DNA of 64,000 bases, from NCBI RefSeq assembly GCF_963664735.1, contig NZ_OY761553.1, forward strand, positions 1,255,303-1,319,302. Reading direction: 5' to 3'. This DNA is from an uncultured Cohaesibacter sp. GTDB lineage: Bacteria; Pseudomonadota; Alphaproteobacteria; Rhizobiales; Cohaesibacteraceae. Position numbers and translations under genes: made by a program. Below, piece by piece: positions 37,163-46,913 of the stretch. The notes beneath the pieces are model-generated. The model was not told where the DNA came from, did no database searches, and was given only the letters and a program-made list of their open reading frames with translations. How positions within the stretch are numbered: the first letter of the stretch is position 1; every line of letters starts with the position of its first letter.

Positions 37163-38016
37163 GCATGCAAACAAGCTTCGTTTCTTCCGCCATTATTGAG
37201 GCCCGACCTCGTCCAGACAGCATGAGAAGCAAGTTTTTCTCATGTGGCAAAATCACCGGATATTTTCTGCTTGCAATCTGGATTTCATTTTTTGTCGGGA
37301 TCATCTGGTTTTTGTACGATAGCTATGACCCGGATTATATGGCTCGCTATTGGCCCAAGTATCTTTATGGCTTCTTGACAACCATCGAGCTTGTTGCAAT
37401 GTCCGTGGTGCTCGGCGGCGTGCTTTCCTTGCCGGTCGCGTTTGGCCGCATGTCAAAGGTCAAGCTATTTAATCGCATAGCCTTCGGATATATCTACTTT
37501 TTCCGAGGCACCCCGCTTCTGGCACAGCTGTTTCTTCTCTATTACGGCTTTGGTCAATTCCGGCATTTCTGGCAAGACATCAATATGTGGTGGCTGTTCC
37601 GCGACAGCTGGTCTATCGCCCTCTTGTCCTTCACGCTGAACACTGCGGCCTATCAGGCGGAAATTCTGCGCGGTGCGATCATGAATGTCCCCAAAGGTCA
37701 GATTGAGGGTGCTCAAAGCTTGGGCCTGCCCAAAGCAGTTACTTTCTTCAAAGTCGTCCTGCCACAGGCTCTGATTGTTGCACTTCGTCCCTATGGCAAC
37801 GAATTCATTCTGATGATCAAGGGCTCTGCTGTCGTCTCGATCATTTCTGTGTATGATCTCATGGGGGAAACACGTCGCGCCTTTTCGCAGACTTACGATT
37901 TCCAGGCCTATATTTACGCAGCTGTTTTTTATCTTGTTTGTGTCGAAATCATCCGGCGCCTGTGGGATGTGATCGAAATTCGACTGACACGCCATTTGCG
38001 GCGCGATAACGACTAA
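37159..38016 (+). CDS. Amino acid ABC transporter permease (HisM-like)
   Basis: A 285-residue permease with the family segment FFRGTPLLAQLFLLYYGFGQ and an EAA loop EGAQSLGLPKAVTFFKVVLPQ. The N-terminus has an extra polar extension of about 35 residues before the first helix. It pairs with the HisQ-like protein. The operon ends here with a terminator, so the ATPase must be encoded elsewhere or shared with another transporter. Confidence 0.93.
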   Translation: MSMQTSFVSSAIIEARPRPDSMRSKFFSCGKITGYFLLAIWISFFVGIIWFLYDSYDPDYMARYWPKYLYGFLTTIELVAMSVVLGGVLSLPVAFGRMSKVKLFNRIAFGYIYFFRGTPLLAQLFLLYYGFGQFRHFWQDINMWWLFRDSWSIALLSFTLNTAAYQAEILRGAIMNVPKGQIEGAQSLGLPKAVTFFKVVLPQALIVALRPYGNEFILMIKGSAVVSIISVYDLMGETRRAFSQTYDFQAYIYAAVFYLVCVEIIRRLWDVIEIRLTRHLRRDND

Positions 38017-38031
38017 GTCGGAACATGCTTC

Positions 38032-38064
38032 AAGGCTCGAGGGTTCCTTCCCCGAGCCTTTTCA
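38032..38064 (+). terminator. Rho-independent terminator after the ABC permease genes
   Basis: GGCTCGAGGG and CCCCGAGCC form a stem with a TTCCTT loop followed by TTTTCACTTT. Confidence 0.8.
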
Positions 38065-38255
38065 CTTTGTCGTTTCGCTAAAGTGCCGCAATTTGGCACG
38101 ACTTCCGTGCATTCATCCCCTTTGAGCGGGTCTGCCTTGTGCGCTTTCAGTGCCAGTTGCGCTAAACCGTCATTTTATCAGTGACAAAGCGGCCTCGTCT
38201 TGCTAGTTCACTGAACCAAAGACAATTCCAATTATCGTTGTAAATAGAGAAGACC

Positions 38256-40328
38256 ATGCCAGACCTTCTGCTTGAGCTATTTTCCGAAGAAATCCCGGCC
38301 CGCATGCAGCGCCGGGCCGCTGAAGACTTGAAAAAACTGATCACCGGAGGTCTGGTGGAAGCCGGTTTGACCTATGAAGGCGCTCGAGAGTTTGCGACCC
38401 CACGCCGCCTAACGCTTTCCATCACCGGACTAACCGCTTCGTCACCCGACATTTCAGAAGAGCGTAAAGGGCCACGCGTTGGTGCACCGGAGAAAGCGCT
38501 TGAAGGCTTTTTGCGCGGAGCTGGCCTTTCTTCCATTGATGAAGCAACGGTGCAGTCGGACCCGAAAAAGGGTGATTTCTACGTTGCCATCATCAAAAAG
38601 CCCGGCCGCAAGGCCGAGGAAATTATCGCAGATCTCGTTCCCGATGTTGTTCGCAAGTTTCCTTGGCCAAAGAGCCAGAAATGGGGACTGGCTGGCGAAG
38701 GAGCCCTGCGCTGGGTTCGCCCATTGCACACCATTCTTTGCACGCTCTCTGTTGAAGGAGAAGGGTCTGAAGTGGTGCCGTTCAGTGTCGAAGGCATTGA
38801 AAGTGGCAATGTCACCCAAGGTCATCGTTTCCATGGCAAAGAGACTTTCGCCGTAAAACGCTTTGAAGACTATGAAGCAGGGCTTCGCGCTCGTAAGGTT
38901 ATTCTCGATCTGGACGAGCGCAAAGAGATCATTCTGAACGATGCACGGACGCTTGCTTTCGCTCAGGGTCTTGAATTGGTTGAAGATATGGGGCTTCTGG
39001 AAGAAGTCGCTGGGCTCGTTGAATGGCCAGTGGCATTGATGGGCTCTTTTGAGGAAACATTCCTTGATATTCCTGATGAAGTGATCCAGACCACCATTCG
39101 CGAAAACCAGAAATGCTTTGTTCTTAAAGATGCCAAGAGCGGCAAACTGGCCAACAAGTTCATTCTGGTCTCAAACCTCATTGCTCCAGATGGTGGCAAG
39201 ACAATCGTGGCTGGTAACGAAAAGGTTGTTCGAGCACGCTTGTCCGATGCCAAATTCTTCTGGGAAACCGACCTTAAAACCGGCCTCGAAACGCGCCTTT
39301 ACAAGCTCGACACGATGGTGTTCCACGAAAAATTGGGCACTCAGAGCGAGCGCGTCCAACGCTTGATTGACCTTTCTGAAGAGCTGGCCCCTGCGGTTGG
39401 CGCTGATGTGGCGTTGGCTGGTCGTGCCGCCAAGCTTGCCAAGGCTGACCTTGTCACGGATATGGTGTTCGAATTTACCGAACTTCAAGGCTTGATGGGC
39501 CGTTACTATGCTTTGGCGCAGAACGAAGATTCAACGGTCGCCGATGCCATCGAGATGCATTACAAGCCTCAAGGTCCGAGTGATGTAGTCCCAACTGAGC
39601 CGGTATCTGTAGCCGTTGCCTTGGCCGATAAGCTCGACCTGCTCACCGGTTTCTGGGCAATCGACGAGAAACCAACGGGTTCGAAAGATCCCTTTGCTCT
39701 GCGCCGCGCAGCTCTGGGTGTGATCCGAATTCTGGTCGACAATGATATCCGCCTTCATTTGCTGGAAATTTTCGCCAAGGCACGGGCCGATTTCGCGCAG
39801 AGCGATGATCTTCTTTCATTCTTTGCAGATCGCCTGAGTGTCTATCTGAAGGACAAAGGCGCCCGTCATGATCTGATCGACGCAGTGTTCGCTTTGGGTG
39901 GACAAGACGATATCGTGATGATTGCCAAACGCGTAGAGGCCCTGAGTTCTTTCCTCTCCAGTGATGACGGCAGTAATTTGCTTGCCGGTTATCGTCGTGC
40001 GGTCAATATCTTGCGCGCCGAGGAAAAGAAATCCGGAACAAGCTTTGAGGGTGTCATCGAAGGGTCCCATCTGCTTGAACCTGAGGAAATCGCCCTCGCC
40101 TCTGCGATTGAAAAGGCACGACTCGCTGCTGAAGAAGCCGTTGCTGCCGAAGACTTTGAAGCGGCCATGTCTGCCCTTGCCACATTGCGGGCTCCGGTCG
40201 ATGCCTTCTTTGACAAAGTTCTCGTGAATGATGAACGCGCAGAAGTACGAGAGAACCGTCTGAAGATGCTGACGCAGATACGCGCAACCACATTGACCGT
40301 GGCTGATTTCTCAAAAATTGCCGGTTAA
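38256..40328 (+). CDS. glyS: Glycine-tRNA ligase beta subunit
   Basis: A 690-residue beta chain of the alpha2beta2 glycyl-tRNA synthetase. The N-terminus [20 protein letters not shown] is diagnostic, and the HD-like stretch and C-terminal anticodon-binding region ([20 protein letters not shown]) are in place. The alpha subunit gene glyQ usually precedes glyS, but here about 240 bases with no gene and then the ABC operon lie upstream, so glyQ must be elsewhere. Confidence 0.96.
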   Translation: MPDLLLELFSEEIPARMQRRAAEDLKKLITGGLVEAGLTYEGAREFATPRRLTLSITGLTASSPDISEERKGPRVGAPEKALEGFLRGAGLSSIDEATVQSDPKKGDFYVAIIKKPGRKAEEIIADLVPDVVRKFPWPKSQKWGLAGEGALRWVRPLHTILCTLSVEGEGSEVVPFSVEGIESGNVTQGHRFHGKETFAVKRFEDYEAGLRARKVILDLDERKEIILNDARTLAFAQGLELVEDMGLLEEVAGLVEWPVALMGSFEETFLDIPDEVIQTTIRENQKCFVLKDAKSGKLANKFILVSNLIAPDGGKTIVAGNEKVVRARLSDAKFFWETDLKTGLETRLYKLDTMVFHEKLGTQSERVQRLIDLSEELAPAVGADVALAGRAAKLAKADLVTDMVFEFTELQGLMGRYYALAQNEDSTVADAIEMHYKPQGPSDVVPTEPVSVAVALADKLDLLTGFWAIDEKPTGSKDPFALRRAALGVIRILVDNDIRLHLLEIFAKARADFAQSDDLLSFFADRLSVYLKDKGARHDLIDAVFALGGQDDIVMIAKRVEALSSFLSSDDGSNLLAGYRRAVNILRAEEKKSGTSFEGVIEGSHLLEPEEIALASAIEKARLAAEEAVAAEDFEAAMSALATLRAPVDAFFDKVLVNDERAEVRENRLKMLTQIRATTLTVADFSKIAG

Positions 40329-40342
40329 TCTAGTTTAGTTTC

Positions 40343-40374
40343 AAGGGCGGCCAACCAGCCGCCCTTATTTTTTG
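40343..40374 (+). terminator. Rho-independent terminator after glyS
   Basis: AAGGGCGGC and GCCGCCCTT form a perfect nine-pair stem with a CAACCA loop, followed by ATTTTTT. Confidence 0.92.
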
Positions 40375-40415
40375 TTGGAACAGTCCGTTCCGCTCTAACG
40401 ATGTGAGGATTTATA

Positions 40416-41288
40416 ATGGCCAAAGTTACATTTCTGGGTCTCGGCGTTATGGGCTACCCAATGGCAGCTCATCTTCTGCATAAGGGCGGTCATGAGGTGA
40501 CTGTTTACAACCGCACTGCGGCCAAGGCCGAAAAGTGGGTCGCGGAGCATGGCGGAGCCATGGCCACGACGCCCGCAGAGGCCTCTGAAGGTGCAGATTT
40601 TGTTTTCTGCTGTGTGGGAAATGATGACGACTTGCGCGAAGTGACCATCGGCGAAGCCGGTGCTTTTACCACCATGAAAGATGGCTCGATATTTATCGAC
40701 AACACCACAGCGAGCGCAAAGGTGGCTCGTGAGCTATATGAAGTGGCCAAAGCACAGAATGTCGGGTTCATTGACGCGCCAGTTTCTGGCGGCCAAGCCG
40801 GCGCGGAGAACGGCGTTCTGACGGTTATGTGCGGTGGTGATGAAGACATCTTCGCAACGGCGAAGCCGGTCATTGAGTCCTATGCTCGCATGGTCGGGCT
40901 GATGGGCCCGTCTGGCTCGGGCCAATTGACAAAGATGGTCAATCAGATTTGTATTGCGGGTCTGGTGCAGGCTCTGTCTGAAGGTGTGCACTTTGCCAAA
41001 GAAGCCGGACTTGATGTGGAAGCCGTTGTTGATGTTATCTCCAAAGGGGCGGCAGGGTCATGGCAGATGGAAAATCGCGCTCCCACAATGGCCAAGGGCG
41101 AATTCGAATTCGGCTTTGCAGTTGACTGGATGAGAAAGGATCTGGCGATCGTTCTCGATGAAGCGCGCAGCAACGGTGCTCATTTGCCGGTTACTGCTGC
41201 TGTTGATCAGTTCTACAGCCAAGTGCAGAGCATGGGCGGCAATCGCTGGGACACATCCTCTCTGATTGCTCTTCTCGACCGAAAGTAA
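40416..41288 (+). CDS. NAD(P)-dependent beta-hydroxyacid dehydrogenase (3-hydroxyisobutyrate dehydrogenase family)
   Basis: A 290-residue oxidoreductase. The Rossmann loop is FLGLGVMGYPMAAHL and the substrate-binding motif is IDAPVSGGQAGAENG, with the catalytic Lys region QLTKMVNQICIAG. Family members act on 3-hydroxyisobutyrate, tartronate semialdehyde or succinic semialdehyde; the sequence does not decide. It stands alone with its own ribosome binding site (GAGG) and terminator. Confidence 0.92.
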   Translation: MAKVTFLGLGVMGYPMAAHLLHKGGHEVTVYNRTAAKAEKWVAEHGGAMATTPAEASEGADFVFCCVGNDDDLREVTIGEAGAFTTMKDGSIFIDNTTASAKVARELYEVAKAQNVGFIDAPVSGGQAGAENGVLTVMCGGDEDIFATAKPVIESYARMVGLMGPSGSGQLTKMVNQICIAGLVQALSEGVHFAKEAGLDVEAVVDVISKGAAGSWQMENRAPTMAKGEFEFGFAVDWMRKDLAIVLDEARSNGAHLPVTAAVDQFYSQVQSMGGNRWDTSSLIALLDRK

Positions 41289-41337
41289 ACGGCAATAGTC
41301 ATTGCTTTTGAAGGCTTGATTAAGCCAAGAACCGCAT

Positions 41338-41372
41338 AAGCCCGCACCTGTTTTCAGGTTGCGGGCTTTTCA
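41338..41372 (+). terminator. Rho-independent terminator after the dehydrogenase gene
   Basis: AAGCCCGCACCTG and CAGGTTGCGGGCTT pair with a small bulge around a TTTT loop, followed by TT. Confidence 0.88.
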
Positions 41373-41402
41373 TCTAGATCAGGTTCAAGCGGCCATGAAC
41401 GT

Positions 41403-41873
41403 TTATTTTTCAGGAAGATAATTCAGGGGAAGCGCCGTGGTATATTTTATCTGTTCCATGGCGAACGTTGTCGAAATATCGCCCACCTCAATGCGCGCAA
41501 TCAGCTTCTTATAGAAGGCATCATAAGCATCGATGTCAGGAACCACGACCCGGAGCAAATAGTCCACCTGCCCGGCCATGCGATAGAACTCGACCACTTC
41601 TGGAAAATCTCTGATAACATCGGCAAACCGTTTCAGCCAGTCGGACGAATGCTCATTTGTGGTAACGGCCACGAAGGCGGTCACTTTCGTGTTCACCTTG
41701 TCCGGATCTAGCAAAACGACGCGGCCGGTGATGACCCCTTCTTCCTCCATTTTCTGAATACGTCGCCAACAGGGTGTTGTAGAAAGGCCAACGCGGCGCC
41801 CGATCTCGGCTACGGGCATTGTGGCATCTTCCTGCAATATCTGCAGAATCCGTCTATCCAGGCGATCAAGCAT
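41403..41873 (-). CDS. Lrp/AsnC-family transcriptional regulator
   Basis: A 156-residue regulator. The N-terminal helix-turn-helix is LDRLDRRILQILQEDATMPV followed by AEIGRRVGLSTTPCWRRIQK, and the C-terminal RAM domain has the GQVDYLLRVVVPDIDAYDAF pattern. It senses amino acids and binds DNA as an octamer or dimer array. No obvious adjacent target gene; it is convergent with the dehydrogenase. Confidence 0.93.
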   Translation of the reverse strand: MLDRLDRRILQILQEDATMPVAEIGRRVGLSTTPCWRRIQKMEEEGVITGRVVLLDPDKVNTKVTAFVAVTTNEHSSDWLKRFADVIRDFPEVVEFYRMAGQVDYLLRVVVPDIDAYDAFYKKLIARIEVGDISTTFAMEQIKYTTALPLNYLPEK

Positions 41874-42045
41874 GGTTTTCTCCGGTCCTAGGGGATTCGC
41901 GCTTCATTTTGTGCTAGACAAAGCTTTCATGGAAATCATTGCACGTAGAAACTCTAGCGAAAGAAATTTCTAATATCAATGTCATAATTCCGCAATCGCC
42001 GATCATACTTTTGTATACGCGCAGAATGGAAGAAAATATTTTCCA

Positions 42046-42708
42046 CTAGTCGTCCAGAAGCTGATGCACTTGCGCTTGCAAAAACGGCAGAATATCCTGC
42101 TCAAACCATGGGTTCTTTTTCATCCACGCTGTATTGCGCCATGAAGGATGCGGTAAAGGCAAGATTCTTGGCTTTGATTGATCGAACCAGATCTCTTTTC
42201 CTTTCATGACGGTTTGCGTCAGGGTCTTTTCTCTTCGATCTTTCAAATGAAATTTTTGAGCATACTGGCCAATGGCAAGAATCACCTCGATTTGAGGCAT
42301 GGACGAGAAGATTTCATCATGCCAGGCCTTTACGCATTCCTTTCGCGGAGGAAGGTCTCCGCCTTTATCATCGTAACCAGGAAAACAGAAGCCCATGGGA
42401 ACAATTGCGATTTTGCTGATATCATAGAAAACCTCCCGCTCAATACCCATCCAGTGTCGCAGTCTGTCGCCCGAAGGATCGTTAAAGGGAATACCCGTTT
42501 GAAAAACCCGCATGCCGGGCGCCTGTCCTGCGATACAAATTTTGGCGGAAGATGACAGGCACACAACAGGTTTCGGCTCGAGCTGCATGGGCTCTGCCTC
42601 AGGACAGCTGCGGCAGATATTACAGGCCAAAATGCGATCTCTGAGATTTGCCAATTTCTCGTTAACGATTAGCTTTGAATTTGAATGATGGGGTGTTTCG
42701 GTGATCAT
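42046..42708 (-). CDS. Uracil-DNA glycosylase family protein
   Basis: A 220-residue protein of the UDG superfamily. The first motif appears as IAGQAPGMRVFQTGIPFNDP and the second as LPLPHPSWRN, near residues 59 and 195. A Cys trio lies at residues 29-35 (CNICRSC), but I see no matching C-terminal Cys pair, so a 4Fe-4S cluster as in family 4 enzymes is doubtful. It is probably a base-excision repair enzyme or a divergent relative. No linked repair gene. Confidence 0.82.
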   Translation of the reverse strand: MITETPHHSNSKLIVNEKLANLRDRILACNICRSCPEAEPMQLEPKPVVCLSSSAKICIAGQAPGMRVFQTGIPFNDPSGDRLRHWMGIEREVFYDISKIAIVPMGFCFPGYDDKGGDLPPRKECVKAWHDEIFSSMPQIEVILAIGQYAQKFHLKDRREKTLTQTVMKGKEIWFDQSKPRILPLPHPSWRNTAWMKKNPWFEQDILPFLQAQVHQLLDD

Positions 42709-42887
42709 GCATCAAGCTTATAATTATTCAAACATTTCAGTCATCTACTGAGTTCTACGAGAGAATTTTAGTATCCGAGTTTTGCCACATTAATTCTTGA
42801 TTAACCATCTTTTTCAGCAGGATTTTAATACAAATAAGAAATGATACCAATGAGAGCATTTTATATAAAAACCTAAGGGCGTCACGC

Positions 42888-44414
42888 ATGGCCGGTGTCT
42901 TCAGCACTAAACGGTCAAAAGATACGAGAGAAGTGAACAGTGCCCGCGCAGCAAAACGCCGCGCGGTGCTGCGCACTGTCCATGACGTGCGCGAACAGCT
43001 CAACAACAAAAATGGCTATCGTCCCTCATTTCGATATGAACTGATGATGATGTATGCGGAAAACAGGGTTTCCGCGACATTTGCCATGCCCGTTCTCTTC
43101 CTGATTTGTGCTGCGATTTCAACGCTCTGGACGACACCCCTCTATTCTCTCATTTGGGCATTTTCCGCGCTTGTGGTTCATTCGATCAAAACTCTGCTCT
43201 GCCATAGCTTCAAAAAGCACTCCGAAGGTGAAATCTCTCTCAAGACGTGGCAAAGCCGCATTCTCACATTTGAAGCTGTGGGAGGGCTTATCTGGGCAAG
43301 CATTCTATTGCTGCCAACGGCCAAGGATGCAGGATATCTGGAAGAATATCAGTTTGCAGTCATGCTGGTCGTTATCGCCGTAACAACCATGTTGAATTTT
43401 CCGATTCCCGCTGCAGTTTGGGCAGGATCATTGCCAATCGCTCTGGTTATCAACCATTCGATTCTGGTCTATTCCAGCGAAATCGACACCACGCTCTCCC
43501 TGATGTCTATCGGCGCGATTTTCTTTTTTATCCTGCTGTCCAAAAGGCTTTATAATTCTACCTTGGCCATGCTCAACTTCAGGCTTGAAAAAGACTTCCT
43601 GATCACCGAGCTTGAACAGGCAAAAGCAGTATCTGATGAATCCCGTCGTCAGGCCGAAGAGGCAAACACCGCCAAAAGCCGTTTTCTGGCAACCATGAGC
43701 CACGAACTTCGCACTCCTCTCAATGCGATCCTTGGTTTTTCTGAAATGATGAAAAACGAAGTCTTTGGCCCCATGCCAAATGACAAGTACAAGGAATATG
43801 CCAACGACATCCATTCTTCTGGAAGCCATCTGCTCAACCTGATCAACGAAATTCTCGACCTGTCACGCATTGAAGCGGGTCGCTACAAGCTCAATGAAGA
43901 AGCTGTTTCTCTGGCCAACATTGCAGAAGATTGCGAAAACCTTTTGCGTATCAGGGCAAAGGCCAAGGACGTTACTATAAGACTGGATGTCGAAAGCTCT
44001 TTGCCTCGGCTTTGGGCGGATGAGCGCGCAGTCCGCCAGATAGCGCTCAATTTGCTCACAAATGCTGTTAAATTTACCCCCAACGGGGGCAGCATCACTC
44101 TGACAGTAAAGGCCACAGAGAATGGTGGGCAGTTGGTTTCGATTTCCGATACCGGCATTGGCATTCCAGAGCATGAAATCGAAACCGTGCTGAGTGCCTT
44201 CGGTCAAGGATCAGCAGCAATCCAAAGCGCCGAAGAAGGATCTGGCTTGGGACTTTCCATCGTACAGGCCCTCGTCAGCATGCATGACGGCAAATTCGAC
44301 TTGAAATCGGAATTGCGCAAAGGGACAACCGTAACGGCGACCTTCCCTCCCAACCGCGTTATGGAGGTCATGCAGCCAAAGAAAAACCGTATCCGGCTGA
44401 AACGTGCCGTTTAG
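42888..44414 (+). CDS. Membrane histidine kinase, DivJ/PleC-type dimerisation domain
   Basis: A 508-residue sensor kinase. About six hydrophobic segments lie between residues 65 and 220, followed by a coiled coil (about 230-262). The H-box is FLATMSHELRTPLNAILGFS with His272, and the following EMMKNEVFGPM stretch is characteristic of the PleC/DivJ/PdhS group that controls the response regulator DivK. The ATPase domain has N, G1 and G2 boxes (NLLTNAVKFTPNGG, SDTGIGIP, GSGLGLSIV). No response regulator lies next to it, as expected for that group. Cell-cycle function is inferred, not shown. Confidence 0.88.
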   Translation: MAGVFSTKRSKDTREVNSARAAKRRAVLRTVHDVREQLNNKNGYRPSFRYELMMMYAENRVSATFAMPVLFLICAAISTLWTTPLYSLIWAFSALVVHSIKTLLCHSFKKHSEGEISLKTWQSRILTFEAVGGLIWASILLLPTAKDAGYLEEYQFAVMLVVIAVTTMLNFPIPAAVWAGSLPIALVINHSILVYSSEIDTTLSLMSIGAIFFFILLSKRLYNSTLAMLNFRLEKDFLITELEQAKAVSDESRRQAEEANTAKSRFLATMSHELRTPLNAILGFSEMMKNEVFGPMPNDKYKEYANDIHSSGSHLLNLINEILDLSRIEAGRYKLNEEAVSLANIAEDCENLLRIRAKAKDVTIRLDVESSLPRLWADERAVRQIALNLLTNAVKFTPNGGSITLTVKATENGGQLVSISDTGIGIPEHEIETVLSAFGQGSAAIQSAEEGSGLGLSIVQALVSMHDGKFDLKSELRKGTTVTATFPPNRVMEVMQPKKNRIRLKRAV

Positions 44415-44434
44415 GTCCGGCTTGGCGCTTCATT

Positions 44435-44469
44435 GCAGAACGACAATCGCAATTGACGTTCTGCTTTTT
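44435..44469 (+). terminator. Rho-independent terminator after the histidine kinase
   Basis: GCAGAACG and CGTTCTGC form an eight-pair outer stem with a further inner pairing, followed by TTTTT. Confidence 0.85.
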
Positions 44470-44494
44470 CGGCTCGGCGAGTATTCACTGCGCC

Positions 44495-45350
44495 TTATGC
44501 GGCAGCCAGTATCGAGACACCAAGCAATATGGTGCAAGACCAAATGAGACGGGATTTCAAATTCCCCTCCCCCAAAAGAACACTGCCCAATAGAACGGAA
44601 AGCACTACGCTCACTTCCCTGATCGGAGCAATATAGATGACCGGAGTAAAGGTCATTGCGACCAGCGCCAATATGTAGGCCAACGGGTTGAAGATGGCGA
44701 TGATCAGCAGCCCTGCTTTGTGTTCGGTCCAAAGCTTTCTGACTTCATTTCTTCTGCTGGCAGCAACGGGCGCCAGCAATAGGCCTCGACCCACGCTTGA
44801 GCTGTAGTCCAACAGCAAGGGCGGCAGTGCCAAAACGGAAACCGCATAGGCATCCCAAACAGTGTAGCTACCGATGATTGCTCCTGCCCCCACGCCAAAA
44901 AGCAGCGAAGTGGCTTGCGCCGCAGATCTGATTTTCAACCCGCCTGCCAACATCAATACGCCGAAGATTATGACCAGGGCCCCGAGAACGCTTTGGGCGG
45001 TTACCTGCTCTCCTAACAACAGAACCGCAAAAATGGTCGAAAGCATCGGTCCGGTTGCACGCGCGATCGGATAAACGACGGAGAGATCCCCTGTTCGGTA
45101 TCCTTTCTGAAGCAATAGAAAATAGCCCAGATGAAGGATACAGCTGGCAATGATGAAACCAATATTTACCGCTGTAAATTCCGGCAAGGTGGAAAAGAAA
45201 TAGACTGCCAGGGGGCTGTAGATGATGACCGGTACCACAGAAAACGTCCAAACGAGTTCCGGGCCAGCATTGATCCGCTTTACGAAGAAGTTCCAAGTGG
45301 CATGACAAAAATGCTGCTGCGAGGACCAGCAGAAAACCAAGAAGGGACAT
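44495..45350 (-). pseudogene. DMT-superfamily (EamA) transporter, frameshifted near its N-terminus
   Basis: The main frame (281 codons to 45340) gives a ten-helix EamA transporter from HATWNFFVKRINAGPEL onward, but lacks a proper start. A second frame starts at an ATG at 45350, preceded by AGG, and reads MSLLGFLLVLAAAFL before running out of frame. Joining the two across one extra base near 45303-45311, next to a run of five T on the minus strand, gives the normal N-terminus LAAAFLHATWNFFVKR. It is either a recent frameshift mutation or a sequencing error at the homopolymer. The rest looks undamaged. Confidence 0.75.
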
Positions 45351-45583
45351 GAATTGACCTTTCAATACTAAGGATTGGATGCACGTCGAGCGTGCCCTTT
45401 CCATCCCCCCTAGTATTTTGGTCTTTCAGGTGTCTGCCCACTTGGGCTCATAGCAGCGCTCGGTCCAGACCTGCGATTGCAGCGGAACCCTAGCTGAACA
45501 TGGATAGGCTCTTTGAGAGCTATCAGGCCTTGGCGGCTCTGTAAATCGTTTGTCTAATAGTCGCTCTCAAATGGTAGATACAA

Positions 45584-45608
45584 CAAAGCCGGCATCGAGC
45601 CGGCTTTG
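45584..45608 (-). terminator. Hairpin terminator after cobT
   Basis: AAAGCCGGC and GCCGGCTTT form a perfect nine-pair stem with a five-base loop; the T-run after it is weak (TTTGTTGT). Confidence 0.6.
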
Positions 45609-45637
45609 AAAGATCTGAAGCTCAGATGGCACAAGGC

Positions 45638-46651
45638 CTAGAGGCCGATGTCGGCGAATGTTGCCATACCGTTATGTGCCTGGCAGGCAGCCTTGGCAAT
45701 ACCTGCGGCGATAGCGGCGCCGGTGCCCTCGCCAAGACGCATACCAAGATCGAGCAATGCGGTTTTGCCCATAGCATTAAGTGCGTTGCGATGTGCGCCT
45801 TCTGCCGAACAATGGGAGAAGATGCAATGATCAAGCGTACGTGGGTCAAGCTTGTGCAGCACAGCGACCGCAGCCGTCGTGTTGAAGCCATCAACGATAA
45901 CCGGCACGTTGTTGATGCGAGCTGCCAAAACAGCGCCAGCCATGGCGGCAAACTCACGGCCACCAAGACGAGCGAGAACTTCGAGCGGATTGTCCAGATG
46001 ATCCTTGTGGGTTTCCAGAGCCTTTTTGACAACGTCGACTTTGCGCTTCACGCCTTCATCGTCAACGCCAGAACCGCGTCCACACCAGTCTTCGGCAGAA
46101 CCACCAAACAGGGCTGCAAAGATCGCTGCGGAAATGGTGGTGTTGCCAATGCCCATTTCGCCAAGGCACAACAGATCCGTTCCACCTGCGATTGCTTCCA
46201 TGCCATAAGCCATTGTGGCGACGCAGTCTTTTTCAGACATGGCAGGCTCTACCGTGATGTCTCCGGTAGGATGGTCGATAGCGAGTTCAAAGACTTTCAA
46301 GCCAAGATCGAAAGCCGTGCAAAGCTGGTTGATCGCAGCGCCACCCTTGGCGAAATTTTCAACCATGATCTGGTTCAGCTCATTTGGAAAAGCAGAAACA
46401 CTGTGCTTTGCAATACCATGCTGAGCAGCAAAAACACCGACCAGAGGCCGCAAAATCTGAGGTTTTTCCCGGTTCTGCCAGATGGCGACCCACTCAGCCA
46501 GTTCTTCCAGTTTGCCCAGAGAACCTGCTGGCTTTGTCAAGACTGCTTCCCGCTCACGGACCTTTGCACGAAGCTCTTCATCCGGAGATGGCATCTTATC
46601 CAACAATGCCAGAATATCGTCAAACGGAAGAGCGGAAGAAGAAGGAATCAT
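45638..46651 (-). CDS. cobT: Nicotinate-nucleotide-dimethylbenzimidazole phosphoribosyltransferase
   Basis: A 337-residue enzyme that makes alpha-ribazole phosphate, the lower ligand precursor of cobalamin. Conserved segments are KPAGSLGKLEELAEWVA, GVFAAQHGIAKHSVSAFP and GEMGIGNTTISAAIFAAL, and the C-terminal GMRLGEGTGAAIAAGI. The start and length are typical. It is divergent from cobS; both belong to the nucleotide loop branch. Confidence 0.95.
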   Translation of the reverse strand: MIPSSSALPFDDILALLDKMPSPDEELRAKVREREAVLTKPAGSLGKLEELAEWVAIWQNREKPQILRPLVGVFAAQHGIAKHSVSAFPNELNQIMVENFAKGGAAINQLCTAFDLGLKVFELAIDHPTGDITVEPAMSEKDCVATMAYGMEAIAGGTDLLCLGEMGIGNTTISAAIFAALFGGSAEDWCGRGSGVDDEGVKRKVDVVKKALETHKDHLDNPLEVLARLGGREFAAMAGAVLAARINNVPVIVDGFNTTAAVAVLHKLDPRTLDHCIFSHCSAEGAHRNALNAMGKTALLDLGMRLGEGTGAAIAAGIAKAACQAHNGMATFADIGL

Positions 46652-46913
46652 TTTTCATAACCTTTTTGATTTGTCCGAGCCGCAGTCAGGCAAGTGTAAC
46701 CAAACCGCGGACAAAAATGATAAATCTGAAATATAAACTGCTTGGAACACTCAAGTTCACACTGTTTACTTATAAGATGCAAATGTCATTTAAAAGCACT
46801 TGCCTTGCTTCATCGAATTTGCTCATTTCAGATCATTCTTGCCACGAGATATAAAGAGCAGTCTTTTGCGGAGCAATACGCAATTGCCACGAAAGCCCCA
46901 TAGGGAGGATCAA

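Noticed and set aside
45626-46660. A 344-codon plus-strand frame opposite cobT
   Set aside because: Shadow of cobT, which has all expected motifs.
46652-46913. Possible cobalamin riboswitch between cobT and cobS
   Set aside because: I looked for a B12-box-like segment and the usual paired elements and found none; the GTCCGAGCCGC and GCGGAC pairing is too short.
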